A stretch of DNA of 64,000 nucleotides from Branchiostoma floridae (GCF_000003815.2 NC_049981.1:30152649-30216648), one strand, 5' to 3'; shown: positions 13,292-28,200, counted from the first letter of the stretch. Numbers and translations are program-made. Notes: generated from the sequence alone by a model not told the origin.

Positions 13292-16200
13292 CTCTGTCCC
13301 CCTGGTGCTGAACAAATTACACACCCTCATCCCTGTCCTTCGTGCTAAGTAATAGTCACATACACAGACACACACTCACAAACACACACACAACACACAC
13401 ACACACAGTTGTACTTCCTGACATTCAGTTTAACACAGCAGCTGATTGGGTGATTATACTCTCCAACATTCAGTATAACACAGCAGCTGATTGGTTGATT
13501 ATACTCTCCAATATTCAGTATAACACAGCAGCTGATTGGTTGATTGTACTCTCCAATATTCAGTATAACACAGCAGCTGATTGGTTGTTTGTACTTTCCT
13601 GCCAGATGAGTTCTACATCTCTCTCCTGGATGGAGACCTGAAAGTGAAACAGGGACTGGAGCTGGACAGGGAGAGGACGGCCTTCTACAACATCACCCTA
13701 CGGGCACAGGACAGGGGACGCCCTCCTCTTAAAGGATTTGTAAGCTTTCGTCTTAAAGGCACCCAATGCATTATTACAGCATTAAAACTGGAAATATTCT
13801 GGATGAGACAATTGATACGATATTGACATTAAATTTTTGCTTCACCATACTGGCACATTTCCATCATTACCTTATACTTTGGGCATTTATAAGTAATGCA
13901 CAAGCAAACAATTTTGACCTTGGATTGGCCAAGACTTTAAATGGGAGTTCGATTTTGTTTTGACATAGCGGATTTTATTTCTTCAAATCTACCACCTTGA
14001 ATGTAACATGTCCTATCCTGTGTATGCTGGGCTCCCTTGGAAATAAACTTGTGTAGAACAGCTTTTTAAAAAAGTTTTTAAGACAACCCAGTTGTCTTAA
14101 GATGAAAAATAAATGTTATTTTCACCCCAAATTTTGTTTTATTTGAAAAGATATTTAGAAGAATAGTAATAATCATAGTTGTCTTCAATACAAACACATT
14201 TAGTATTTATTATTAATATCAACAGGATTTAGGTTATTGAAAAGCAAAGACTTATAGCTTGTGTAACAAGAACCTTTAGTTAAAAACCTTGTTTTTCAAT
14301 GTTCTTACTTCAGATGTCCTCTTACTTAACATTGTAGAATTCTACAATTTGTGGAAAGATTGAAATAAGAATTAATCATCCAATATTCTTTTTTCTGACA
14401 TGTTTGTCTTTTTTTGCATTTTGTTTATCACAGATGACTGTCAGCATTGAGGTTCTGGACATCAATGACAACGACCCAATTTTCCAAGACCTGCCATATT
14501 ACTGCCGAGTCAGCGAGAATGCGCCCGTGGACACCCTGGTGTTCAAGGTTTCTGCAAACGACACAGACGAAGGAAACAACGCCTTCATCACGTACAGCAT
14601 TACCAGTGGGAACATCGGGCAGGTTTTCAGGATAAACGGAACAGTGAGTATTATGTTGGCTGCCTGTTGCTAATGAATGAAGAAGGAGATAAAACATATA
14701 CATGTATATAAAATCATCACATACATGTATCTTGTCTGATACATGACTTCTTCTCACTTCTTGGTAAAATTGTGAAAATGTAACACTGTCTGGGTTTAGC
14801 TGTGGTACAAAATGTAATCTAATATTTAAAAGGTAAAGGTAGCACCATAGCCCTGTTAGGGTTGCAGGGGCCCTGGGTTGTGTCTAGTGCACGGTATTGG
14901 AAGGCGGAGCCCAACCCTGTGGGACCGCGAGGCGCAGTGGGACCGTGTTTGGCCCATGACCGAGAGGTTACGGGTTCGAATCCGGCTGCCGTGCTACCGA
15001 TCTTGTGCCCTTGGGAAAGGCACTTTACACGACTTTCCTCACTTTCCTCAACTGAAAATGGGTACCTAGCTTCGGCTAAGGCCGTCCCTTGGATAGGACG
15101 TAAAATGGAGGTCCCGTGTCTTGCACGTTAAAGAACCCCCACACGTGCGATGGTGCGGTGTGTGATGGTGCAAAATCCTTCCGTCTAGAATTGATGATTC
15201 TCTCAAATCACTCGGACTCCAGGAAGAATAGTGACATATCAGTCACTAATGGAGATCTGTTTAACCAAACCAAACCAAAACCCTTCCCTTCAACCACCTT
15301 TTACTTCCCCAAAGTCGGGTACACATTTTTACAGCTTGGTTGTTTGAGGAAAGTTGTATAAATTACCTTTTTCCAACATCTAGACAGGAATAACAAGAAT
15401 CGCACTCAATTAAAGTGCCTTGATACAAAAATTATAAAGTATTAAAGAACCTTAGACCTGTAGTTGTCAGTTCTAAGGTCTGAGAAGAGTCAACAAACAA
15501 CCATTTCACAGATTTTTAAGTATTACAATGTCAGTTAATGTGTATCATTAGATGAGGCCTAACTTTGATTATGATGTTTCAGAATGGAGAGATCTATGTG
15601 AACGGTCTGCTGGACAGGGAAGTCATTCCTCAGTACACGCTGACTGTCACAGCCAGGGACAACCCACAGAACCCCACACATGTCAGAAGGGTAGGGCACC
15701 GCAATCATGTTTACCTTCACTCAATGGAATTGTGTTGTTTTTGCTCTGTTTCTTCTTCTTCCTCTTCTTTTTCTTTATACAAATAAAGTCAAGGACAAGG
15801 ACCAGCCTGCTGTCACTATGGTTACTGGTTAAAGGAAAGCTTCACTAAAAATGGAAAAGCATGCTATGCTATAATCAATTATGGTAAATATTCCCTAAAG
15901 TTCTTACTTGTCTTACATAAGTCTGTCTTACTGTTTGAAACTTGCGTCATGCTGATGGCTGCTCAAATTTCCCATTCACTATGACTAGTGCTTTTCAAGC
16001 TGGCATTCCCGAGGAATTGTCCCAATTCAATGACCACTAACTTCTCAATTCGCTCAAATTTTTTCATCAAATACATTCACAGGGAAGCCGCACAAAGAAG
16101 CACTAGTCATACTGGATGGGAAATTTTTATTACTGACGTCACATAATTCAATCATCAGGTGAGTAGCCGTGCAAAAAATGTTCCCTTTCTTTCCTGCAGG

Positions 16201-19200
16201 ACACTACGCAGGTTTACATCACAGTTATAGACGAGAACGACCAGAGGCCGAGGTTCACCCAGCCGCTGTACCGGGGCAGGATCTCTGAGAACTCACAGGC
16301 AGGAACCGCTGTGGACATGGTAACTACAAACACATATGACTCCCTCCAAGAAGGACATGTACCCCTGACGGAGGGTACTGTTTCTTGTTTTGTTTGTGTT
16401 GTGGCATGCATAAATTAAGACAATTTGAATGGATTTGTTTTAATTTTGGAATGTGAGTAATGATTGAGGTCTCAATGAAACAACACAATTTTGGCAATGT
16501 AGCTGCTGTATTTTTTAGATATTGAAATGCTATTAATTCTTCATGGAGGTTTGGGTCCTACACTTAAGTAAGCACACCAGTCCCTAGTGCTGAACACCAT
16601 TCCCACATACACAGGTAAACACACCTGTCCTTGGTGCTGAACACCATCTAGACACAAATCTTTCTCAGGTGCTTAACACCATCCACACACAGGCAAACAC
16701 ACCTCTCCTTGGTGCTGAACACAATCCATAGGTAAACAAATACATGCAGGGGAAATCCAAAGAGAACAAGAAAGAGTAAATTCCTCTACTTTTGTTTACA
16801 GAGTGAAGACATCCTGGCAGTTGACGCTGATGCCACCACCAACGCAGAAGTGCACTACTCCATCTTTGGCAAGGATGCAAGATTCTTCAGGATAGACAGC
16901 GTCAAAGGTATTGGTAATACTCAGCTTAAAGTTTTAAAAATCTAAAATCATCTTGTTGCATAACGGTTAGAGTGTTGGGGCTCAGGACCAATTGGTTCCA
17001 GATTTGATACTCAGACCGCTACAAATGTGCACTTGGGAAAGGGACTAACACAACTTTCCTAACTTGATGGTGGAGTGACACCCATTGAGCGTCTTGGCTT
17101 AATATGTCTAAACGGTCCTGGAATGAGTTAAACTGTAATTGCCTAAAGGGTGTCAAAATACACACAGATTTGGTGTGACAATGTGCCAAGATGTGCACAT
17201 TTGCCTCTCAGATCTGTTCTTTTTTTTCTTGTACAGGAGAACTTTTTGTGAGAGATGGCAGTTTGCTGGACAGGGAATCAGTTGACAATGATATCTTGCA
17301 ATATGCCATTGTCATCATGATATTTCAGTGGTAGATAGCTCTTAGGACAGAAAATAAGTGGTGTAAATGTATGTTTGGGCCTCCTTGCAGCTTTTTTGGA
17401 ATTGCAGTGGCAGATATTGTTTCAGACTTAAGTCTGTTTTTTAATGTTGTACAGGAGAACTGTTTGTGAGAGACGGCAGTTTACTGGACAGGGAAACAAT
17501 CGGCAATGACCTGAGCTTTACAGTCATGGCGGCAGATCCTGGAGGGCTGAACGAATCTGCGGGGGTCTACCTGGAGATCCTGGATCAGAACGACAATTCT
17601 CCCATCTTCATATCAACACTCTTCAGGGCAAATGTGTCTGAAAATGCTTTCCCAGGTAAGGAGAATATCTTGGGGCAAACACAGACAGCAATAAGTCAGA
17701 CATTGCTTTTGTTTACTGCTATTACCTTTACATGAAACAACAACGAACAAAGGCAATTTTCTTTTATTTCAATTTTCTTCTACATTCGTCTATTGTTCAT
17801 TTGAAGCAATTATACCATGTAAAGTATGAGTTGCATATGTCCATTATACATGTATCTGAATGAATAATTGACCAAAAGCATTTTTTCTACAAAATGAACT
17901 AATGTCCAAAAATAACGGGAGGGGGCCATACTTCGACAGGGGTCCAAATTTCGACAGGTTTTAAAAATCATTGTTGCGGAGAAATGCATAGATGCCTGCA
18001 CATGAGAAGTACACTAGCTGTAAACTAAACCTTGTTGTAAATAACTACAAAGACGGGGTATGTGTCGAAGTTAGCAAGTCCCACAGATAACGATTGAAAA
18101 ACTTGCACAAGTTTGACGCCTTCCGTGCAAGTTGACGAGCGAACGTATCGAGACCATGGCCCGGGAAACTCTTGAATTATTCTTCGCAAAATACGACATG
18201 TGAAAAAATACCACCACACATAGGAATGATGTTTATTAGCCTTCCGAAAAATAATACCTGTGTTCTGTTCTGCCTTTAACTGGGTTGGATAAACGGAGCT
18301 AAAATGATGCCACAAATGTTCACGCAGTCGGGGCCCCGCCATTTTACTATCACGCACGAAGACGGGGAGCGATGCTCAACACGTTGAACTCAGTCCACCC
18401 GTCCGTCGAGCGACAAACATTCAAGAAAAATCGATCCCTACCGACTAAAAATCCTGTAGCAATTGCTGCTGCCAAAAGACAGGATGAAAAGGCAATTAAG
18501 GAAGCCGAAAAGCGAAAATGCCATCACAGTCCAACGTAACAATGCGCTGCCGTTTTGCGGCAAGTTGGTCTCACCGTGAGAGGTAAACGTTTTAACACAC
18601 CGTATTTGAATAAGTCGCGTAATACAAAATATGACACAGATTTGGTACAAAAAAATTATAATGAAGACTTTTAGTGCTATTCTATTTGCATAAGTTGTTT
18701 AAAAATGCACAGCGATGGTCTGGTTGTTACTATGTCGGAGTTTGGACCCCTTTTTTTGTGTTGGAACGTTCTACTAGAACTCAAGCCGAAAACCTGCGGT
18801 AAGTTTCGTGCGCTGTCAAAGTACAGTGCGGAACGCTACTGTTAAATGAAATATATATCTGTACATCAATAACAGTTATATGGATGCATACAAGATCTTA
18901 ACTTGTTTTTGATGAGTTCACTGTAAAATGTACATTGACAAAAGCCACGCGCATCCACTTAGAACGGGTGTCGAAGTATGGCCCCCTCCCGTTATCATTT
19001 CTAAATAGATGCAATACAAATAACTACATCTACACTAATGTAAAGGTTACCCCACAGATAAAAGTAGACCTGCGTTTATTCATTCTAGAATCAATGATTT
19101 GTATTTTTTGAAAGAAGTAATACAAAATTGATTTTGACCTTGGAACGTTTTCGACTTGAGTATGGACACTGATTATGTTTTGACGCACCGGTTTTATGTT

Positions 19201-22200
19201 TTCTGTACCGTATGTTGTCCCTGGGTGTTCAAAGTTTGACTGATTGTTACCGCGTTCTGTCCTGTATCTGTTATTTAAATGTATGTTTAGTGGGCCCCCT
19301 TGGAAATCAACTATGCACTGTTGTAGGGGCTACCCATCTGTTTCAAGATGAAATAAATAAATAAATTTAAAAAAAATATATAAATAAAAAATATAAAGCA
19401 TACCGTTTTCAGTATCCTTTCTATGAAAAGCATACAATTCAGCCCTTGTAATGTGATGTATTTTTCTTAGCTCATCATAATAATCAAAACTATAAAACAT
19501 TCATTCATTCAATCAGTCGTAAGACAAACAAAACCCTTTTCTCCCTCCAGGAACCTCGGTGACCAGGATCGAGGCAAGTGACCAGGATGACGGGCTGAAC
19601 CAACTCATCACCTACCGGATAGAGAGCGGCGGACAGGACAAATTCACCATCAACCCTGAGACTGGCGTCATCCGCATCGCTCACAGACAGGCCTTGGACA
19701 GGTAACGCTAGTTCACCTTTATCCGTGGGGTAACCTATATCAATCAAACAGTCATTCAAAAAACAGTCACTGAGTATTTTCTAGGGTTATCAAGTTGACT
19801 GACAATGGTTTCAAACTGCAATGTTTTGACAAAATTTCAATTTGAAACCACCATGATGTCCAAGAATGCCCTGTTTCTAAATAAAATGGTTATAGGTTAC
19901 TCTACGGATAAAAGTAAACATGCATTAATGTGCGCAGTCTATTAGTTAGTGACCATGGCTCTGCACCAAGAAATTGTGAGTTTGAATGGGACGTTAAAGA
20001 TACTAAACTCCAGCAGAAGGGGTGTTGTTTTCCAATAGATTAGGTATCAATGAATTCACAATCAGCAACCTTTTGCATCATTGCTGCCCTACAACCACTG
20101 TGGTCATGGGCCGTGAGTGAGTGAGCGAGTTAACCTTTTGCAGATTTACTTGTGGCAAATTACGCGAGGTGTGTTTGGAAAGTTTACTAAACCCATGCAG
20201 ACCCTACCCAATCCATGCATTTCCTATACCTGAAGACACTTGGTGTCACTCACCCAACAATGCAATCTTGAAAGGGCTGAAGTCCTTAGGATGGAATGTT
20301 AAGCTGTAGTCCACTGTTCATTGTAGTTGTTGAGAAGAGCTAGGGGAATTTCCCGGGTACAATACATCAATCTGCTTTCTCTGTCTGTTCCATTGATTTC
20401 AGCTGATCTGGTCTGATATCACTTTCACTTCAATTTCACTTTCGCAGGGAGGCACGCGACCAGTACGTCCTGGTCGTCAAGGCAACGGACCATGGCATCC
20501 CCACGCGATCCGGAACCAGCACCGTCCTAATCGAGGTTTGTTTGAACCTTTATTTATTCATGAGAAGCTCAAATCAGTAACTGTAACACATGTAATCTAT
20601 CATAGGTGGAACATAAGCAGATACCGAATATGCAAATGAGGAACTGATTTGCATAGTATAAATTGTAGACTCCATTATCAGCTACTCTGCCTGTGAGACT
20701 GCGTAATGTATTTGTCACATTCCCGAATAAATAAATAGATGTCTGCAAAAATTGCAAAACCGCTCAATGATTAATGATGGGAACTCTATACTTGCGACAT
20801 GTGTGCGTTAGTCAATAATGAACATCAGTATGCATAAATCTTTTTGATTTTTTCCATTTCGCTCTTCAGGTTGAGGACATCAACGACAGCGCCCCCTACT
20901 TCCTGCAGTACATCCACACCGCCACCGTTTCAGAGAGCAAGGAGGTCTGTAACTCCTGTGTGGTTTGTCCAACAGGATTTTTAATCCAATTATTGTACTA
21001 TGTTAAACCCTTAAACTGCCAAGCCCGGATATATCCGGCACACATATATATACATGCCCTGTGTGCCGCACCTGGGTATATCCGGGATAGCGTATTTCCC
21101 CAAAGTAGCAGCTTTGCGTGCGTGTAGTGCATGAACCTCGGAAGTTAGGAACTTTGTCTGTTAGGGTAATTTTTTTTTGAAGGTTAGCGGCTCAAACTCT
21201 GGCAGAGCGTAAAAAGTCATTGTTTTTATATAGTTAGATGTAATTTTTGCCAAGTTGCTACATCTAGCTTTTGCATTATGTTGAACATAAAAATTAAAGG
21301 CTTCACTTGGTATCTAACAGCAGGACCTATGAATTGACTAAAATGAAACCGTTGATCAAACATGTGTACTCAAAGCAGTTGAACTTTCTGGGCCACATCC
21401 TGCACCGCAGTCGACCGATGATGATGATGATGTATGTCAAGCCTTGTAATGAGAAGAAAATTTGTGTGTACTTATACTGAATAAAACATTTACATTACAT
21501 TAGGTTGGGAGCTGGATCATGAACGTGACCGCTGTGGACCGGGATCTGGACAGCCTCCTGGATTACTCCATCAGTGCGGTGGTGGCGACAGATCTACAGG
21601 GGAACCACATCGTGAACGGGATGGGCTACCTGGACTGGTTTAGGGTGGACCAGTTTGGAGGGGGGTTGTTTGTGAACTCCACGCTGAACAGGGAGAGGGC
21701 GGAAGTGGTGCAGCTGACCATCGGGGTGGAGGATCTGGCCTCTGATGTGCCGCAGAGGGCGCGCAGTGGGAGGGATGGTAAGGGCAGCTTCTGTCTAATT
21801 CTTTATTAAAAGGCCCAGTCAATCACGCTTTGGCATCATTCCTATGCGTTGTGACATGCTTTGTCCTCTGTATTTCTATTATAGAAAAAAACGGGAATGG
21901 GTTGAGTGTTTGCCTTGCATTTGATAGGTTGTGAGTTCCATCCCAGCCGAGTCATACCAAAGACTTCAAAATTGATCTCACAACCAAATGTAAGGCAAAC
22001 ACTCTTCCCACTCGGCCATGCACCGGTGTGTCTTTCTGCCTACCCCAAAATGAAATTCAAACTTAAGGCCACGCCGCTTAAATGGAAAAACACAATGAAT
22101 GAGGACCAGGGTTATGCCTTGATGCACTCAGTTTTATGGAGTAAATACAGTGACTTCAAGTTTTCCTCCCTGCCGTATACTTTTATGATATTCATTTGCT

Positions 22201-25200
22201 CTATTGCCATTCAAAAAGTCAGAGAACCAAGAAAATCAATTACTGTAAATGCATTTAAGTTTGCGGGGATTTAATTTCGCGGTAGCGGGAAAAAGGACAT
22301 TTCACGGTAACACCATAGACTGCAGTCTAATACCATAATAGAAAAATGTTCGAGGTGGTTTTATGTTCGCGGTGAAGTGGTCACCGCAAAAACCGCGAAC
22401 ATTAATCCACCTCGAACATTTCTGCATTTACAATAGTGTGGCCTAAAGGAATAAAATGTAACAGCACCTTTCATCTCTTTTATACCCCAGCTCAGGTGAC
22501 GATCAGTATCATCGACGAAAACGACAACACGCCGACCTTCCAGCCTCCCGGCGTCGCCTTCTACCAGGAGAGGATTCTGGAGGAGGTTCCCGTGGGAACG
22601 GTTGTCATGAGCATCATAGCAACGGATGCTGACAAGGGGAAGAACGGAATCATCACCTACAGGATTGTGAATGGCTCGCTGGCTACGGAGTTCTTTGCCA
22701 TCAGGGATAAATATTTGGGTATGTTGAACAGAGCAACTTTTGATCAATATGTACTGTAACACATGTAATCTCTACAGCTGGAAAAAAATGGAGATTGCAT
22801 CACCATAAACTTTCAACATAAACTCTTGACTTAAGCTCAAGAAGCAGATCTCATAGGCATTGTGTTTCTTATTTGATATGCTATGATATATGATAATAGT
22901 ATTCATTCCACTTAACATTGAAAAAAACTGTCAAAATCATATGTCAGCAAAGCAAGTTTTTATACGCTATTGTCAAAAAGCATACAATGTCATATACTCC
23001 CAGGCACCATCACAGTGAGCAGGCCAGTGGACCATGAGCAGCACCAGTGGGTGAACTTCACCGTGCAGGCGGCGGACGAGGGCAAGCCGGTCAGGACCGC
23101 CGACATCCCCGTCTCCATAGAGATCGTGGACATCAATGACAACAATCCCATCTTCTCCCTCAAAAAATATCAGGTCAGAAATCAAAATCAATGAATGAAC
23201 TTTATTGCATGACAATTGTACACAGTACAATGCATGGCAGCAACTATTACACAATTTGTACATAGAGATCGTGGATGTCATTGACAACAATCCCATCTTC
23301 TCACTCAAAAAATATCAGGTCAGGAGGCAGAATCAATGAATGAACTTTATTGCATGACAATTGTACACAGTACAATGCATGGCAGCAACTATTACACAAT
23401 TTGTACATAGAGATCGTGGACGTCATTGACAACAATCCCATCTTCTCACTCAAAAAATATAAGGTCAGGAGGCAGAATCATCAACATGTTTTTTTTAGAC
23501 AATCAGGCAAAATGATCTATAGTACCGGTATTGTATCATTATATCAAGTACGTTCCTGGGGTAAATACACTTCAGATATTTAAGTGAAAATCTTGAGAGG
23601 GCCTCTACAAGAAGGATTTATTGATGTCGTGGTATCATGGAACCCAGAGGAATTATGAGAGTTGGTTGAAGTGACATAATGTTCAGGGTGTTTGGCGCAG
23701 AAACTAAAGGTACTGGGTTTGAATCCCCTGACATGCAACTGATATTGTTCCCTTAAAATTAAGGCTCTACACAATGTTCCTCGAACTTTCTGAAAATGGG
23801 TAACTTACTTAAGTTGGGGAGGTAAAAGGCAGTGGAAGGAGAGGGATTGGCTCTGCCTTCCAGTACCGTGCTCTAGACAGTGAAAAACAACCTACTGCTC
23901 CTCAAAAAAGGCTATGAGACTGCATGTTGTACCTTAGTTTACCTTTTACAAATCTGAGCAATTTTTCTGTTTGTGTGCAGGCTTCAGTTTTAGAGAACCA
24001 GCCCGCAGGTACAGAGGTGCTGAGGGTGGAGGCTACGGACAGGGACAGTGGCAGCTATGGCAGGGTGCAGTACCATCTGTCAGGGGCAGGGGGCAGGTTT
24101 GCCATCCATCCTGATCAGGTAATTAATGACCATGCAGGTCTAGGATGACTATGGTTTTATGGTTAGGGTTCTGGTCCTGGTTATGGTTATGGTTAGGGTC
24201 TAAGGGTTAGGATTATATGGTTAGGGTTTTAAGGTTGGGGTTATGGTTAGGGTTAGGGTTATTTAGGCATTTAAATGTCCTGGGCTATGTGCCAGATCAT
24301 CCAGATTGGCTAGGACCAAACTATCCAGGAGAGGGAAATGTCTGACTGTCATTTGTGTTAAGATTGGCAGGAAAGTAGAATAAATGAATTGTCTACAAAT
24401 ATCTGCTACAGTTCTAATATCAATGACATTAGTATGCACTATTAGCATCCAATATATGTTTTTGCAATCTGCGGCATATATCTGCTTATTTTGCAGCTGC
24501 TAATAATGATGGTTGAAAACCTTTTTTTTTGAATGCCCGAAAATTTATGCATGCATGGATGTCATCCATACATATTGATATGATATCTTTCTGGTGTTTG
24601 AACATCAGGGTAACATCACCCTGACCACACCCCTGGACAGGGAGGAGCAGACAGACTTCCTCTTGAGTGTGACGGCCACGGACAACACGGATGGGTTGCC
24701 TAGCAACAGCAGGGAGAACTCTGTACAGGTGATGTCATCTTGCAAATGTGCTGTCACTTATTTATCAGAAGTACCATGTGGAGATGCATAAGTATCTGCA
24801 TATCTGGTATAACCGCTTTTCAGCACACAAGTTTCTGTATCTGTATAGCCGGCATAACATACCAGCTTCTATATCATTTTGAATCTGTATAGCCGGTGTA
24901 GATTTCGGCATAACACACCAGCTTCTACATCATTCTGTATCTCTATAGCGAGTTTAACCACCCTTTGGCATAACATGCCAGATTCTGTATGTGTGTCTGT
25001 ATAACCGGTATAACCGCCTTTCAACACACAAGCTTTTGTATCTGTATAGCCAGTATAACTACCCTTCGGTCACCACTAACCTGTACATATCTACATGTAG
25101 CTGTAGCCAGTTCAAAGCTATCTATCAAAATAAATGAGGAATCTGCAATGTATTTTAGGGAAAAACAACAGCTTCTACCTTGCTCCTTGCTAGTTAGCCA

Positions 25201-28200
25201 TAATTTCTTTCTGAAATCTCTTTCTGAACCAGGTTGTGGTGACAGTGCTGGATGAGAATGACAACACGCCTGAGCCGTCCACGTCCAAGTTTGACTTCCG
25301 TGTCCCGGAGAACCAGCCTGCAGGAGAGTACGTGGGAACCATCCTGGCCAGCGATAGGGATGAGGGGGACAACGGCAGGCTGCAGTTCTCTATCCTCAAA
25401 CAGGAGCCAAATCATGGTAGGTTTACATCACATTTTCAAAGTAGGATGTGTAGTGCAATGGCAGAGTGGGTAGTGTGTTCACCTTGCATTTCGTAGGTCA
25501 TGAGTTCTAACCCGGCTGAGTCATACCAAAAAATGGTACATGCTGCTTTCTCTGCTTAGCACTCAGGGATAATGAGGAAGAGTATGTGAGTTAAACACAC
25601 ATCAGTGGACTAGCCCCCTGCTGTAGTGGTTTGCACAAATGTGTGGCCTAAGGGCTACAGTGATGAAGATGGGCACCACCCCTAAGCATCTGTTACAGAT
25701 GTACGGGCAACTTTTGCTTAACTGTGAAGGCATAGACCTGATCTAGTGGTTAGTGACTCCTGACCAAGAAGTCGTGAGTTTGAATACTGGTTGTGTCACT
25801 CACCTGACATGCACGCTCCTGGAAAGGGTCTCACAGGAAGTCAAGCCATAGTCCACTGTTCATAATGTACTAGTCAAAAAGGGCAACTGGAATTTCTCCA
25901 GTACAAAGAAGCTGACAAGCATCTGAGTGCCAAGTAAAGCTCCTTTCCCAAGGACACAATGTATAAAACACCTATTTACAAATCTACCTGATATTTAGTT
26001 GCTTGTCAATGAGTAACTGTTATCTTGCATATCCCCCCCCCCTCCAGTTATGCTGTTTGATATAGAGAACACTACAGGGGTGATTTCCTCAGCCAGACTA
26101 CTGGACAGGGAGACCATGGGGTACAATGGCATTGTGGAACTTACCATACAGGTAAATGGACAATTTCAAACATTTTGTAATGCATTACTGACATTTATTC
26201 CTTTGCCAAGAAGGTTTTAGTTGCCAGGTTGTGTATGTATGTATGTGGACAGCATAGCTCGAGAAGTTTTGGATGGGTTCGAATCGTCAGAGTCATGCAG
26301 GATATTGTGTTTCTACTCTCTCAGTTTGTTTACACCGGTTCCGGCACCAGGAATCAAACCCAAGCCTTGGCGGTTCGTTCTGTTTCTACTCCTATTTTAC
26401 ACTATGTGGCATTTTTTAATACTATGTATGAACCTAACTGAGCTGTGTTTTGACCTTTGTACATTACAGATATCTGACCTGGGCTCTCCTCCAAGGATGA
26501 GCAGCACGAAGGCAGTTATAAAGATCCTGGACAGCAACGACAACAGTCCATACTTCCAGCAGTCGTCCTACAGCCTGGCTGTTAGGGAGGATGAGTATGG
26601 GGGGACCTCGGTAAGTATCCTACTTTTCCATCATAGATTTGCTCATTGCAAGGCCACACAGACAACTTCTAGGCACTGAACTTAGGGGTGGGTACCAGTA
26701 CAGAAAATTCAGGTACAGGTACGGTCCAGGTCCAGAGGATCAGAACCTGGAGCTGATTGTCTGTTAAAGCTTGTGAATGATTAATACTCAAAGCAATGGT
26801 CTGTTTCACTACAAAGGACTCTGATGGAGTATCCAACTTCCACTGGCATTTCAAAATTCATGGCTACATCTTTTTACCCGTGGACCGACCTGTAAGCCCC
26901 CAAACGCCAGTATAAGCTGCTCATTTTCTACTCAGCAGACGCTGTTGTCATGTTAATTTTGATTTTGTTCCAGCCTATGTACAAAATAAAGTATGAAAAA
27001 TTTGTTTCATTGTGTTTTTTTCAGTATAAGTATAACAACATACTACTCTTCATTTTGCTGTGTTCATGTGGACAGCAGCTGTCAATTCAGTACCAAGGAC
27101 ATCCATGTAATATTTTGTTATGCCACATAAATAGAGTCTTATCACTTAAGCAGCAAGAGTTTCAGCCTAGTTCATCCTCTAAGTGTCAGTGTTTCTCACA
27201 TTATTTGTATGCAATGCTGTTCCGGAAATAACCAGACACCACACTTGGGGAATATATATGTATATCAGACATACCCAGGAACGATTAAAACGCTAGTGGG
27301 GCATTGGATATTCCACTAATAACAATGATTCAGACAATGCCAACAGAATAAGTCACAAATTAGTGAATTTTCACAAATTATAACCAAATAACCCAGGAAA
27401 GCAAAGAGGAAGCACCATAAATCTGAAAAGCATTTTGGCACGGCTGAGTTACATGTAGCAGTATAGCGTTACAGGACCGTTACTAGTATTTCACACTCTG
27501 GGAAGAACCCTGTCCTTACATTATCCTCCTTGTGTTGACTGTTTCTGAACTCACCATACACAGATCCTGGGTCTGGTTGCCCTTGACGATGATGAAGGGA
27601 ATGTGCTGACTTACTCCATCACTGCCGGAAATGAGCATAGGGACTTTGCTGTAGGAGGTATGATCTAGATTGTTCCCTTGAATTCTATATTTTATGGTTT
27701 GGCAAGATCTTGTTACCACTGATGGATATGGATACAAGTTGAATTACTACTATTGTAACGATATATCATATACTGAAGATGTAAGCGACATATCATATAC
27801 TGAAGAAGTGATATGAAATTACTAGTAGCCTAAGAAGGGCTTTTTCTAGAAAAGAAAGACTTGGCGAAGAAAGGGGGCAAAGTGATGGAATGAGGGGATG
27901 GTGTGGAGTTTTAGAAAAGTTGATATTGTGTATTCTAAGGCTTCTTGAGGACTTAATCACTGTCAGATGGGTCACAGTTGACGAATCTGAATTTTATGCT
28001 TGTCAGAGAATCTGCTCCCTTGGTAAGGGCTGCATGGTTAGAACATGGAGGTGTTTTGTCTGGTACTACAATAACATCTGTAGACAGTATGCCTGACCTT
28101 GGGGTCATTGTCCAGTCGGACCTTCAGTGGAGCAGTCACATCTTAAAGATGGTAGCCAGGGCCAATTCTATGACTGGTTTCATCAAAAGAACAATCGGGT

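Noticed and set aside
13421-13600. Regular repeat spacing as a CRISPR array
   Set aside because: Units are contiguous without unique spacers, in a eukaryotic intron; the same holds for 41321-41675 and 51170-51740.
13342-13641. Open frame with repeated NIQYNTAADW units
   Set aside because: It is the translation of the 45-bp intronic array; the exon 10 frame starts at 13606 in a different phase.
20997-21130. 'cccttaaactgccaagcccgg' with tatccggcacac/tatccggg symmetry as a piggyBac-type end
   Set aside because: Only one candidate end was found and the TTAA context is not duplicated.
23261-23464. Copies 2 and 3 of the exon 21 end as real EC linkers
   Set aside because: They lack the rest of an EC repeat and change DINDN to DVIDN; joining exon 21 directly to exon 22 keeps phase and domain structure.
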